Source: JAJPKK01 sp963800215 (lineage in GTDB: Bacteria; Pseudomonadota; Alphaproteobacteria; Rhizobiales; Xanthobacteraceae). From it: a stretch of DNA of 64,000 bases. The position numbers and the translations under genes are program-made. The notes under the pieces were generated by a model. The model saw nothing but the letters and a program-made list of their open reading frames with translations. It was not told the origin of the DNA and did not search any database. Below are positions 17,994-26,767 of this stretch, piece by piece (position 1 is the first letter of the stretch; each line of letters opens with the position of its first letter). The DNA lies in assembly GCA_963800215.1 (NCBI GenBank), contig CAWCZY010000004.1, forward strand, positions 186,001-250,000. The letters run 5' to 3'.

Positions 17994-18710
17994 TATTGTT
18001 CTGCACTTGCTATTGTCGGTCGGTCCCGGCGGTAGGCGGCGAAGCATCATGCACGACCTCGGCTGCGGCTTCGATGATGCGCGCGATTAAGTTGTGGATC
18101 AAAAGACGGGGAGCCGAGGCCGGGCGCGCCGATGAAGGCACCAGTCCGCAGCCCGGTACCGTCGCCAGCTCGATGGGCCCTTGTTCCGATCCGCATTGCA
18201 AGGGCATCCGCGTTAACCTTGTTCGGTTCACAGCGGATATGATCAAATTCCTAAACGCTTGAACTGCAAAAAATAGGGCTGCGGCGCCGGACCCCGCAGG
18301 GCCGGCCTGCGTTTACCCCGATGTGCAGCTGCGTGAATCGCATCGCCGGGTTCCCGCGGTCATTTTTTGCATAGCGGGTTTGAACCTGTCTTCGTACTCA
18401 GGAGACAGAAGTAAACAGAAAGTTAATCGCATCCTGCGGAGTGGGGCGTTTGAGCGCGAATGTCGGAGCAAGAATGTCGAAAGCGGTGCCTTCGGGCGGT
18501 CGCTTGGCGATGTCCTGCGTGCTCCGCGTGTCTGTTTTCCGCACCCAGTCCGCCGGATTAATGAAATGACGGGAAAGTGATCGTCAACGGGCACGTTAGA
18601 AATTGCCCACGACAATTCGGCTGGTTGAAAGGTTCTGGAACTAGGTTCGGCGACGGCAGAAGCCGCGTTGGTCAACGAAATAAAGAAAACGACAGACAAA
18701 GGGCAGCGTC
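17994..18710. other. Long intergenic region between aepX and the ProQ-like gene
   Basis: About 720 bases lie between divergent genes. Open frames here are arginine-rich and lack convincing starts. The region from about 18230 to 18460 is less GC-rich than the flanks, which would suit promoters for both flanking genes or a small RNA, but no defined motif can be named. Confidence 0.4.
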
Positions 18711-19280
18711 ATGACATCCCGCAAGCGCAAGGCCGCGGTTCTGGCCACCGTTTCCCTGTTGGCCGAGCGATTCCCGGCCGCGTTCTTCGTGTTGGAGGGG
18801 CGGCGTACGCCGCTCAAGATCGGAATTGCCGCCGACATTTGCGAGGCGGTTGCGGACATCAACAAGGAGCATCTGCAGTGGGCGCTGGCGCGCTATTGCA
18901 TGAGCCCGGGCTATTTGCGGTCCCTGACCAGCGGCGCGGTGCGGGTCGGCCTTGCCGGCGACGCCGCCGGCACCGTCACCGACGAGGCCGCCACCAAGGC
19001 CGTGGCCATGCTGGCGCAGGTCGTGACCGCGCGCCGCAAGCGCACCACCGCCAAGGTAGCCGAGCGCGAGCCCGTCAAAGTCGTTTCGGCGCGGGACGGC
19101 AAGTCGCGGGAGGCCAAGCCGATGTCCGGCGTGGTGTCGGCGGCCAAGTCGACGGCTTTGCGGATGTCGATCGAGGCGATCCGGGAAGCGGCGCAGCGCC
19201 GCCGGGCCGGCTGGCAGGCCGCGTCGTCGTCCACGGTTCCAGGGCAACCGCCACGCAAGAGCGTCGGTTCGTTCAGTTGA
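18711..19280 (+). CDS. ProQ/FinO-domain RNA-binding protein
   Basis: The 189-residue protein has a FinO/ProQ fold in its first 90 residues: LAERFPAAFFVLEGRRTPLK, then IGIAADICEAV, LQWALARYCMSPGYLRSLT and a GAVRVGLAGDAAGTV loop. It is followed by a basic, disordered tail rich in Lys, Arg and Ser. Proteins of this family bind structured RNAs and promote sRNA-mRNA pairing or protect transcripts from decay. It is close to the minimal size of alphaproteobacterial members. It is followed at 68 bases by a gene for an anchored Pro/Ala-rich protein, so the two may be co-transcribed. Confidence 0.85.
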   Translation: MTSRKRKAAVLATVSLLAERFPAAFFVLEGRRTPLKIGIAADICEAVADINKEHLQWALARYCMSPGYLRSLTSGAVRVGLAGDAAGTVTDEAATKAVAMLAQVVTARRKRTTAKVAEREPVKVVSARDGKSREAKPMSGVVSAAKSTALRMSIEAIREAAQRRRAGWQAASSSTVPGQPPRKSVGSFS

Positions 19281-19348
19281 GGGTGCGGGCGCGACGCCCG
19301 GCGGACCGCAGGGTCGGTCTGCCCGGTCGCGCCGGAAGGAGAGATTGA

Positions 19349-19972
19349 ATGAGTTCGTTTGCAGGTTCCATAACTGCATTGTTCGTTGCCGGGATGGTCG
19401 GCGGCTATGCAGGGCTTTGTCTGCTCGGCCCGACGGACGAGGGGCAGACGGCGGCCGTCGCCGCCGCGCGCATCCCCGATCCGCCTGCGGTGCCGTGCAG
19501 CATGCAGGCTTGGCCGAACGCGGATCGCAAGTGCCTCCCATGGACCGCCCCGCAGGCGGGCGTGGCGGGAGCCAAGACCGATGGCGTGCAAAAGGTCAGC
19601 GTCGGCGCCCCGGCCCCCGAAAAGCGGACGACCCCTGTGGCGCAGCCTTTGACGGTCGGCATGAGCGTGGCAAATCGGCAGACGCCGGCAGCGGTCCAAC
19701 CGGCAGCGGTACCGCAACCGGCCTTGGAAGCCGCACCCCAACTGGCGGCTGCATCGGAACCGCAAGCCGAGCCGGCGGCGCCGACGAAAACGCCCGCGTC
19801 CAAGTCAGCGCATGCCAAGGGCAAGGCCTTGGCCGTGGTGCGCGGCTTCGGCGACAATTTGCGCGATGTGCCGCTCAATGCTTATGCGTCCGACGGCACG
19901 CCGCGCAGCAGGTCCGCGGTCCGGGGGCAAGACAGGTACAGCAACACCAGGCCGAGAGGCTGGTGGTGGTGA
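19349..19972 (+). CDS. Hypothetical anchored Ala/Pro-rich protein
   Basis: The 207-residue product has an N-terminal hydrophobic segment (about residues 7-26) and a strong ribosome-binding site (GGAAGGAGAG). A short Cys-containing region follows (VPCSMQAWPNADRKCLPW), where the two Cys could form a disulfide outside the membrane. A long Pro/Ala/Gln-rich linker (about 85-150) precedes a basic tail ending RPRGWWW. The layout suggests a periplasmic-facing anchored protein spanning toward the wall. No family is recognised. It lies between the ProQ-like gene and another exported hypothetical. Confidence 0.65.
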   Translation: MSSFAGSITALFVAGMVGGYAGLCLLGPTDEGQTAAVAAARIPDPPAVPCSMQAWPNADRKCLPWTAPQAGVAGAKTDGVQKVSVGAPAPEKRTTPVAQPLTVGMSVANRQTPAAVQPAAVPQPALEAAPQLAAASEPQAEPAAPTKTPASKSAHAKGKALAVVRGFGDNLRDVPLNAYASDGTPRSRSAVRGQDRYSNTRPRGWWW

Positions 19973-20072
19973 TGGTGATGCCGCGCATGCAGCACGGTCG
20001 AGATTTGGGTGCCTCGCGTAATCGGCAACTGGCGTAATCAAAAAGCCTTGGGTTTCATTCTGGGAGAGTGTC

Positions 20073-20576
20073 ATGCGGTTGGCGTATCAGTTGATCCCCG
20101 TTGCCATCTGCGCAATTCCCCTCGGCGCATGGGCGGGCGCGAGTCTCTATTCGGGCGCCCCGCGCGCTGACGGTCTTGCGCCGGCGGCCGCCGCGGTCGA
20201 ACGGTCTCACAAGGGTAGCCTGCTGGTGCATCCCTTCGGCCGGAGCGGCGCGGAGATTCCGATCGTCGAGGTCGAAGTGAATGGTCGTCTCGATGCAGCG
20301 ATCACGCTGCGGGATCGCGACGGACAGGTGCTCTACCGCGCCGACCCCGTCGCCCACGTGACAACCGTCGCCAAGCGCGCAATGCCGGCGCGCGCCGTCT
20401 CGGCTCCGCCGGCCGAGCCCGTTTCCACCACGCCGACGGCGGCCCCTGGAACCCCGATGCCGGACGGCTGCGAGGGTGCGTTCAGCCCCTATGCCGCCCC
20501 GCGCATGGCCCATGTCATCGGCCGCTGCATCTCGTCGCTGCCGGATACCGTTCACGTCGCGTCATTGGCACGCTGA
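20073..20576 (+). CDS. Hypothetical exported protein
   Basis: The 167-residue product has a signal-like N-terminus (MRLAYQLIPVAICAIPLGAW) preceded by GGGAGAGTGTC. The middle contains a short globular segment (LVHPFGRSGAEIPIVEVEVN), then a Pro/Ala/Thr-rich linker and a two-Cys tail, DGCEGAFSPYAAPRMAHVIG RCIS. The tail looks conserved and may be disulfide-linked. Function unknown. It follows the anchored Ala/Pro-rich protein by 100 bases in the same direction. Confidence 0.62.
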   Translation: MRLAYQLIPVAICAIPLGAWAGASLYSGAPRADGLAPAAAAVERSHKGSLLVHPFGRSGAEIPIVEVEVNGRLDAAITLRDRDGQVLYRADPVAHVTTVAKRAMPARAVSAPPAEPVSTTPTAAPGTPMPDGCEGAFSPYAAPRMAHVIGRCISSLPDTVHVASLAR

Positions 20577-20670
20577 GCGCGCTTCGGTTCGCGCCCTCGA
20601 TACGGCGCGGAACTCGCGGCACTGCCGCGGCCTGCCTCCGCCCCGGGATCAGGTGTCTTTGATTTCGAGT

Positions 20671-20710
20671 ATGATCCGGTCGGAAAAGTCTACGACTTTT
20701 CCGGATCATG
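20671..20710. repeat. Palindromic repeat (GATCCGG-AAAAGTC type), copy 1
   Basis: ATGATCCGG and CCGGATCAT flank GGAAAAGTC-TAC-GACTTTTCC, forming a near-perfect hairpin just before the start at 20727. A related palindrome is at 54074-54114. It resembles small dispersed palindromes I recall from Bradyrhizobium-group genomes. It could also act as a terminator for the upstream gene on either strand. Confidence 0.6.
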
Positions 20711-20726
20711 CTATGGGGCCCGAAGC

Positions 20727-21290
20727 ATGAGCGAATTGCCGTCATCCGAGCCTGCGTCGGACCGCTGGCCAAGGAAACTTCTTCACTTCGTGATGAGGGA
20801 GTGGCCCTATCTCGTCATGCTGGTCCTCGCATTGTTCGGTGTCGCCTTCACCAGCATCACCCGACAGCCGATGACCTTGTATTGGTTCCTGCTCGCTCCC
20901 TTCATCGGGCTGGTGTGTGTGATCACGCGGTGGCCGGTCGTCAAGAGCCGAGACCAGCGGCTGGAACTGGTGTGGACCCAGGTGCTGCACTGGGGTGCGG
21001 TGCTGGTGGCGATGAATCTCCTTTATGTCGCCGATGTCGGACAGACCATGAGCACCGACTCGCGTGCGCTCTACGTCCTCACGCTGCTCGCACTGGGCAC
21101 GTTCACGGCCGGCGTTCACATCGCGGCCTGGCGCATCTGCCTGGTCGGCGCCATCCTGGCACTCGGGGTTCCCGCGATCGCCTGGCTCCAGCAATCGGCG
21201 CTGCTTCTCTCGCTAGCGATCGTCGTCGTGGTCGGCGTCGGCGCACCCCTTTGGTGGTACTACACCAAGGAGAGCGCCCCCGCGCAGTGA
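20727..21290 (+). CDS. Polytopic membrane protein, unknown function
   Basis: The 187-residue product has about five hydrophobic segments (about residues 28-46, 52-70, 88-102, 114-132 and 138-178). Short charged loops separate them, including one with a positively charged run (RWPVVKSRDQR). No enzymatic motif is visible. It starts 16 bases after a palindromic repeat and is convergent with the AI-2E family permease gene, whose stop codon lies 8 bases beyond its own. Confidence 0.7.
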   Translation: MSELPSSEPASDRWPRKLLHFVMREWPYLVMLVLALFGVAFTSITRQPMTLYWFLLAPFIGLVCVITRWPVVKSRDQRLELVWTQVLHWGAVLVAMNLLYVADVGQTMSTDSRALYVLTLLALGTFTAGVHIAAWRICLVGAILALGVPAIAWLQQSALLLSLAIVVVVGVGAPLWWYYTKESAPAQ

Positions 21291-21298
21291 CTTAAGCC

Positions 21299-22390
21299 TC
21301 ATCCGGTTTTCGCCATCGGAGGCCCTGCATCCGGCGGGGCGGCATAGAGCGGGCTCGCGTAATACTGCTTCAGCGCGAAACGCAGGAGCACCCGGCAGGC
21401 CGCCGCGAGCGGCACCGCGAGCAGGAGCCCGACGAAGCCGAACACGTATCCGAATGCGAACAGCGCGAAGATCATCCACACCGGATGCAAGTTGACGCGC
21501 CGGCCGACCAGATAGGGCGACAGCACATAGTCCGCCACCGACTGGCCGACGATGAAGATGACCGGGATGACGACGATCGATGACCAGTTCGGCCAGAATT
21601 GCGCGATCGCCACGCATGTCGACACCACAAGGCCTGTGATCGAGCCGAGATAGGGGACGAAGCTGATGAAGCCCGCGGCCAAGCCGATCAGAAGTGCGTG
21701 ATTGAGGCCGGCCAGCTTTAGTGCCGTCCCGTAGAAAACGCACAGGATGAGGCAGAGTGTGCCCTGGCCGCGCACGAAGCCGCCGATGGTGTCGTCGATC
21801 TCGACGGCGAGCGCCCGCACGGTGGGGCGGCGCGGCGGCGGCGTCCAATTGTCGATCGCCGCGAGCATGTTGTTCCAGTCGTAGATGAGATAGCCGGCCA
21901 CCACCGGGGTGACGATGGCCAGCGAGAAGACCGAGATCAGTGCCCGGCCGCCGGACCAGACGGAACGCAGCAGGCTGGCGAACCAGTCGACGCCCAAGGT
22001 CGCGAATTCGCCGACCGACTGCTCGGCACTGCCCAAGCCCTCGCCCACGATCTTGCGCAGCCACGGCCGGCTGGGATCGGAGGTGAGGGTCTTCAACTGC
22101 CCGAAATAGAGCGGCAGATTGTCGAGGAAGAGGGCGAGTTCCCGCGCGATGATCGGGGCGGTGATGGAAACCAGCGCGATGACGCCGACGATGAACACTC
22201 CGATGATGGTCAGGGCTGCCACGAGGCGATTGAATCCGAGCCGTTCGAGCCGGTTGGCCAGCGGATTGAGCAGATAGGCGAGCACCAGGCCGGCGACGAA
22301 CGGCAACAGGATCTCGCGCAACAGCACGACGGCTGCAATGATAGCCGCGCACATCGCGATCCAGAAGGTGATCGGCCGTGCCAGATTCAT
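21299..22390 (-). CDS. AI-2E family (PerM/UPF0118) transporter
   Basis: The 363-residue membrane protein has an N-terminal pair of helices, a middle soluble-looking part (about residues 60-190), and a C-terminal bundle. The bundle contains the family signature LIGLAAGFISFVPYLGSITG and the late motif LSPYLVGRRVNLHPVWM. Members are eight-helix permeases; some export AI-2, others act in Na+ or other ion antiport, so the substrate here is not fixed. A start 10 codons further upstream (22420) is also possible. The 340 bases between it and the phasin gene hold no gene I can support. Confidence 0.86.
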   Translation of the reverse strand: MNLARPITFWIAMCAAIIAAVVLLREILLPFVAGLVLAYLLNPLANRLERLGFNRLVAALTIIGVFIVGVIALVSITAPIIARELALFLDNLPLYFGQLKTLTSDPSRPWLRKIVGEGLGSAEQSVGEFATLGVDWFASLLRSVWSGGRALISVFSLAIVTPVVAGYLIYDWNNMLAAIDNWTPPPRRPTVRALAVEIDDTIGGFVRGQGTLCLILCVFYGTALKLAGLNHALLIGLAAGFISFVPYLGSITGLVVSTCVAIAQFWPNWSSIVVIPVIFIVGQSVADYVLSPYLVGRRVNLHPVWMIFALFAFGYVFGFVGLLLAVPLAAACRVLLRFALKQYYASPLYAAPPDAGPPMAKTG

Positions 22391-22729
22391 GGGTGCCAGT
22401 CCGAGTCCTGCTGTTTGCACATTTTAATCGATTTTGCCGGGCGGATCGCTGCATGAGCGGCGAATCCCGGCCGAGTTGCCATGGGATATCAACACGATAT
22501 CGCGGTCCATGCATAGCCCGGCCGGACCGTGCCGCGCGAACCCATGGACGCCCGTCGCCGACGATGTCACAACACGCGGGAGACCGCCTTTGTCTCCAGC
22601 ACAAAGCGGCTGGAGCGTTGCGTCGGCTTTTGCATAGTGCCAAAGTGCGTTTGCGTGACGAACCATTGGTTCAGGCGGAGGTGAAGGTCCGGGCCTCGGT
22701 CTACTGCTTTGTCCTATCTATGGAGACGT

Positions 22730-23077
22730 ATGATGTCCGCCAAAGAGGAAAGCCCCTTCGAAAAAATGAACGGAGCCACCGAAAAGACGAGAGAATTCGT
22801 CGAGAACACTTATTTGACGGCCCTGCAATCGGCCGCGCATTACAACGCCAAGCTGCTCGAATTCGCCCGCGTGAACAACGAAGCGGCCTTCCATTACGCC
22901 CATGAACTCGCCGGCGTGAAATCGCCCACGGATCTGGTCGAAATCACCACCAGGCACGCCCGCGAGCAGCTCGCGGTGCTGACCGCGCAGGCGAAGGAAC
23001 TCGCGACCCTTGGCCAGCAGGCGACTCTCAAGGCGGTTGAGCCGTTCAAAAACGGCGGTACCAAGGGCTTCACCTGA
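22730..23077 (+). CDS. Phasin family protein
   Basis: The 115-residue product is a helical, Ala-rich protein with SPFEKMNGATEKTREFVENT near its start and an amphipathic pattern through FARVNNEAAFHYAHELAGVK and VEITTRHAREQLAVLTAQAK. This is the layout of phasins, which coat polyhydroxyalkanoate granules. GGAG precedes two adjacent ATGs at 22730 and 22733; either could be used. Its position before a patatin-like hydrolase, an acetoacetate decarboxylase and 3-hydroxybutyrate dehydrogenase supports a role in PHB storage and turnover. Confidence 0.85.
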   Translation: MMSAKEESPFEKMNGATEKTREFVENTYLTALQSAAHYNAKLLEFARVNNEAAFHYAHELAGVKSPTDLVEITTRHAREQLAVLTAQAKELATLGQQATLKAVEPFKNGGTKGFT

Positions 23078-23271
23078 GATCGATCCGGCGGTCGGCGACA
23101 GCTCCGGATATCATCGTCATATGAGGCCGCGCGGTTTCGCGCTGCGGACGCCCGTCGCATAAGTCGAATTGAAACAATTCGGCGGTAGCGTGCGCCGTTG
23201 GCATTCGAGCCGCTGGTGCTTTTGACCGTCACGTGAAATACGGCGCCGAAAGTAAGCTAAGGACCAACTGG

Positions 23272-24445
23272 ATGCTCACCGGTTCACCGAGCAACGCCCG
23301 GATTTACCGGGTAAAGGAACGTCCGCCATTCGAGTGCATTGCCCTGTTGCTCCAGGGCGGGGGTGCGTTGGGCTCCTATCAGGGCGGGGTCTACCAGGCG
23401 CTTGCCGAGGCCGATCTTCATCCCGATTGGGTCGCCGGCATTTCGATCGGCGCCATAAATTCAGCCCTGATCGCGGGAAACCCGCCGGGACAGCGGGTCG
23501 AGAAATTGCGGGAGTTCTGGGAAACCGTCAGCAACTCGCCGCTGGGCACTCCCTTTCTGCGGTCGGTCCAGTACTCGGATGATTTCCGCCGCGTCGTCAA
23601 TCAGACACGCGCCCTCGGCATACTGCTGTTCGGCGCGCCTAACTTCTTCACCCCCCGCATTCCGCACCCCATGTTCTTGCCTTCCAACCCCGTCGATGCC
23701 TTGAGTCACTACGACAACTCTCCGCTGAGGGAGACGTCTCGACCGTCTGGTCGATTTCGATCGCATCAATTCCGGCGAAACGCGCTTCAGCGTCGGCGCC
23801 GTGAATGTCGCAACCGGCAATTTCGTCTGCGTTCGACAACACGACCCACCGCATCGGGCCCGATCATGTGGTCGCCAGCGGCTCTCTGCCGCCCGGCTTT
23901 CCTGCCACCGAAGTCGACGGAGAATATTTCTGGGATGGCGGTCTCGTATCCAATACGCCGCTGCAATGGGTGCTCGACTCCCGGCCGCGGCAGGACACGC
24001 TGGCCTTTCAGGTCGACCTCTGGACCGCGCGCGGCGCATTGCCCCACGATCTGTTCGCGGCCGAGGTGCGTCGTGAAGGAAATTCAATTTTCGAGCCGTA
24101 CCCGGGCGGCGACCGATCACGTCAAGAACGCGCAGAAGCTCCGTATGGCCTTCGCCAACATCATCAAGCAGCTTCCCGACGAGATGCGCGATCAAGAAGA
24201 TGTGAAATTGCTGGAGGCGGAGACGGATGACAAAGTCTGCAACATCGTCCACCTGATCTATCGCTCGCAAAGAATATGAAGGCATCGCCAAGGACTTTGA
24301 GTTCTCCCGCCGGACCATGGAGGAACATTGGCAAGCCGGCTATGACGATGCCGCTCGGACGCTCCTTCATCCGGAGGTGCTCCAGCTTCCCGACCGGCAG
24401 GAAGGCGTTCGCACCTTCGACTTCTTGAAGATCGAACAGGACTAG
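23272..24445 (+). pseudogene. Patatin-like phospholipase/depolymerase with DUF3734-type C-terminus, four +1 frame breaks
   Basis: Reading across three frames restores a protein of about 389 residues. Its N-terminus has the oxyanion motif LLLQGGGALGSYQGGVYQAL and the nucleophile motif AGISIGAINSA. A later segment has EYFWDGGLVSNTPL with the catalytic Asp, and the C-terminal part ends FDFLKIEQD. Each break is one extra base: near 23735, 23830, 24071 and 24268. The protein sequence on both sides of each break is otherwise well conserved in style, so sequencing insertions are more likely than decay. In related genomes this family sits beside acetoacetate decarboxylase and hydroxybutyrate dehydrogenase, suggesting lipid or PHB hydrolysis. 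The start at 23272 follows AAGGAC at good spacing. Confidence 0.75.
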
Positions 24446-24494
24446 CGGCGCCGATCGCGTGATTTCGGCTGATGTCTCGAAAGGACGATGCGCG

Positions 24495-25235
24495 ATGAAA
24501 GAGAGTGACGTGAAGGGCCGAGCGTTTGCGATGCCGCTGACGAGCCCGGCCTATCCGATCGGCCCCTATCGATTCTGTCAATCGCGAATATCTGATCATC
24601 ACCTACCGCACCGATCCCGCAAAGCTGCGCGAGCTCGTGCCCGAGCCGCTCGAGGTCACGGCGCCGCTGGTGAAGTTCGAGTTCATCCGCATGCCGGACT
24701 CGACCGGCTTCGGCGATTACACCGAGAGCGGCCAGGTCATCCCGGTTTCCTTCCAGGGGCGCAAGGGCGGCTATTCCCACTGCATGTTCCTCGACGACCA
24801 TCCGCCCATCGCCGGCGGCCGCGAACTGTGGGGCTTTCCCAAGAAGCTGGCCAAGCCGCGCTTGCGGGCGGAAATCGACACGCTGGTCGGTGAACTCCAC
24901 TATGGTTCGCTGCGTATCGCCTACGGCACCATGGGCTACAAGCACAAGGCGGGCCGATCTGACCGCGGTCAAGGCTTCGATGGCGGCGTCCAACTTCCTG
25001 CTCAAGATCATCCCCCATGTCGACGGCACGCCGCGCATCTGCGAGATGGTCGAATATCACTTGACGGACATCGATCTGAAGGGAGCCTGGACCGGCCCCG
25101 CGGCGCTCGAACTTTACTCCCACGCGCTGGCGCCGCTGGCGGAGCTGCCTGTGCTCGAAGTCGTGTCCGCCAGTCCACATCCTCGCCGACCTCACGCTCG
25201 GGCTGGGCAAGGTCGTTCACGACTACCTGGCCTGA
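24495..25235 (+). pseudogene. adc: Acetoacetate decarboxylase, three +1 frame breaks
   Basis: Three overlapping frames join into a protein of about 246 residues. It reads MKESDVKGRAFAMPLTSPAY, then NREYLIITYRTDPAKLRELV, FEFIRMPDSTGFGDYTESGQ, GRELWGFPKKLAKPRL with the Schiff-base Lys region, AASNFLLKIIPHVDGTPRIC, and the C-terminal ADLTLGLGKVVHDYLA. It should decarboxylate acetoacetate to acetone and CO2 or act on a related beta-keto acid. The breaks are single extra bases near 24575, 24951 and 25170; removing one base at each restores a full-length gene. AAAGGACG precedes the start. It sits 28 bases before bdhA. Confidence 0.8.
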
Positions 25236-25263
25236 CGGCCGGACCCTCCGAAAGGACAATGCG

Positions 25264-26043
25264 ATGCGTCTGCAAGACAAGGTTGCCATCATCACCGGTG
25301 CCGCGAGCGGCATCGGCAAGGAAATCGCCATCGTATTTGCGCGCGAAGGCGCCAAGGTCGCCATCGCCGACCTCAACAAGAAGGCTGCAGACGCCACCGC
25401 AAAGGAGATCGACCCGACCGGGAAGCGCGTCATCGGGGTCGCCATGGACGTCACCAACGAAGAGCAGGTGGACGCCGGCACGGCCGAGGTGATCAAGACG
25501 TTCGGCCGGATCGACGTGCTCGTCAGCAATGCCGGCATCCAGATCGTCGCACCGATCGTCGATTTCGAGTTCGCCAAATGGAAGCTGCTGCTTTCGATCC
25601 ATCTCGACGGCGCGTTCCTCACCACCCGTGCCGCGCTCCGCCAGATGTACAAACAGGGCAGCGGCAGCATCATCTACATGGGCTCGGTGCATTCGAAGGA
25701 GGCCTCGGTGCTCAAGGCGCCCTATGTCACGGCGAAGCACGGCTTGATCGGCCTTGCGAAAGTCGTCGCCAAAGAGGGCGCCGCGCACGGTGTCCGCGCC
25801 AACGTGATCTGCCCCGGCTTCGTGCGCACCCCGCTGGTGGAAAAGCAGATTCCCGAGCAGGCCAAGGAACTCGGCATCTCCGAGCAGGAGGTGATCAAGA
25901 ACGTCATGCTCAAGGAGACCGTGGACGGCGAATTCACCACGGTGGACGATGTCGCGGAGACCGCGCTGTTCTTGGCGTCTTTCGGCTCCAACGCGCTGAC
26001 CGGGCAGTCGATCGTCGTCAGCCACGGATGGTTCATGCAATAG
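25264..26043 (+). CDS. bdhA: 3-hydroxybutyrate dehydrogenase (short-chain dehydrogenase)
   Basis: The 259-residue SDR enzyme carries the NAD-binding motif ITGAASGIGKEIA, the NNAG-equivalent VSNAGIQ, the catalytic Ser in MGSVHSKEAS, and YVTAKHG with the catalytic Tyr and Lys. The late sequence AELGIS-like QAKELGISEQEVIKNVMLKE and the C-terminal SHGWFMQ are typical of bacterial BdhA, which interconverts 3-hydroxybutyrate and acetoacetate with NAD. It follows the acetoacetate decarboxylase gene by 28 bases and probably shares its operon. AAAGGACA upstream supports the start. Confidence 0.9.
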   Translation: MRLQDKVAIITGAASGIGKEIAIVFAREGAKVAIADLNKKAADATAKEIDPTGKRVIGVAMDVTNEEQVDAGTAEVIKTFGRIDVLVSNAGIQIVAPIVDFEFAKWKLLLSIHLDGAFLTTRAALRQMYKQGSGSIIYMGSVHSKEASVLKAPYVTAKHGLIGLAKVVAKEGAAHGVRANVICPGFVRTPLVEKQIPEQAKELGISEQEVIKNVMLKETVDGEFTTVDDVAETALFLASFGSNALTGQSIVVSHGWFMQ

Positions 26044-26194
26044 CGCCCGCCGCGGAGCGATATTTTGTTCCGTGTTCGCCGAAAATAAATGCTGTTGCGG
26101 AAGGCTTGGGCGAATTGTCCATTTTCGCATAGTCGCCTGCAGTGCAACGCGTGTACTCCACGCCGTCGCTACTCGAGATCAGAAGGACAATAAA

Positions 26195-26392
26195 ATGAAA
26201 TATCTTCTCGTTGCACTGACCGCGCTGTTCGTCACGATTGAATTCGTGCCGGCCGCGAACGCCGCCGCATGCGCTGGTGGAGTTTACAACGCCGCATGCG
26301 TGGCTGGCGCATACGACTACGTGGTCGTCCGACGCCCCGTGGTGGTGCGGCGCCCGGTGGTGGTGCGGCGCCGCGCGGTGGTGGTGCGCTGA
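26195..26392 (+). CDS. Small exported protein with VVVRRP repeats
   Basis: The 65-residue product has a signal peptide (MKYLLVALTALFVTIEFVPA, cleavage probably at ANAAA), a short two-Cys region (ACAGGVYNAACVAGAYDY) and a C-terminal tail of VVVRRP units repeated about four times. AGAAGGAC precedes the start by 7 bases. A strong terminator follows at 26452. Short exported proteins with this two-Cys plus VVRR tail are seen in rhizobia, without known function. The tail is basic and could interact with nucleic acid or envelope polyanions; this is speculation. Confidence 0.65.
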   Translation: MKYLLVALTALFVTIEFVPAANAAACAGGVYNAACVAGAYDYVVVRRPVVVRRPVVVRRRAVVVR

Positions 26393-26451
26393 GCGTGCAC
26401 GGCTGCTGATGCGGCCTTTGCCGCGATCCCCGATCGGTCGGGGATCGACGC

Positions 26452-26494
26452 AATCAGAGCGCCATCGGGTTCCCTCGATGGCGCTCTGATTTTT
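26452..26494 (+). terminator. Rho-independent terminator
   Basis: A 16-bp perfect stem (AATCAGAGCGCCATCG at 26452-26467 with its complement at 26476-26491) has an 8-base loop and continues into a T-tract on the plus strand. It closes the 26195 gene; being nearly symmetric, it may also stop minE transcripts arriving from the other side. Confidence 0.85.
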
Positions 26495-26497
26495 CCG

Positions 26498-26767
26498 TCA
26501 CGCGCTCGCGCGAATCCTGCCGCCGGAATTGGGTATCTCGATATCGACGGCCAGCGTCGAGAACTTGGGGCCGCGGTCCACCGTGACCTGGACCTTGTCG
26601 GGGTCCACGTTGACATGCCGGCTGACGACCTCGAGGATCTCCTCGCGCAGCACCGCGAAAAGGTCGACCTGGCTGCCCAGCTTGCGCTCGTATTCGAGCA
26701 GGATCTGCAGCCGCTCGCGCGCCACCGGTGCGGAGGCGGGCGGGCGAAAGAAACCGAACAGGTTCAT
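26498..26767 (-). CDS. minE: Cell division topological specificity factor MinE
   Basis: The 89-residue protein has the N-terminal membrane-targeting segment MNLFGFFR, the MinD-contact helix ARERLQILLEYERK, and the C-terminal dimerisation half with VVSRHVNVDPDKVQV and STLAVDIEIP. It stimulates MinD ATPase and drives the oscillation that keeps the division site at midcell. Its ATG overlaps the minD stop codon in an ATGA junction. It is the last gene of minCDE. Confidence 0.96.
   Translation of the reverse strand: MNLFGFFRPPASAPVARERLQILLEYERKLGSQVDLFAVLREEILEVVSRHVNVDPDKVQVTVDRGPKFSTLAVDIEIPNSGGRIRASA

Noticed and set aside
18313..18699. A 128-residue minus-strand reading with a signal-like N-terminus between aepX and the ProQ gene
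   Set aside because: The body is arginine-rich and without family likeness, it overlaps the ribosome-binding region of the ProQ gene, and no binding site supports its start.
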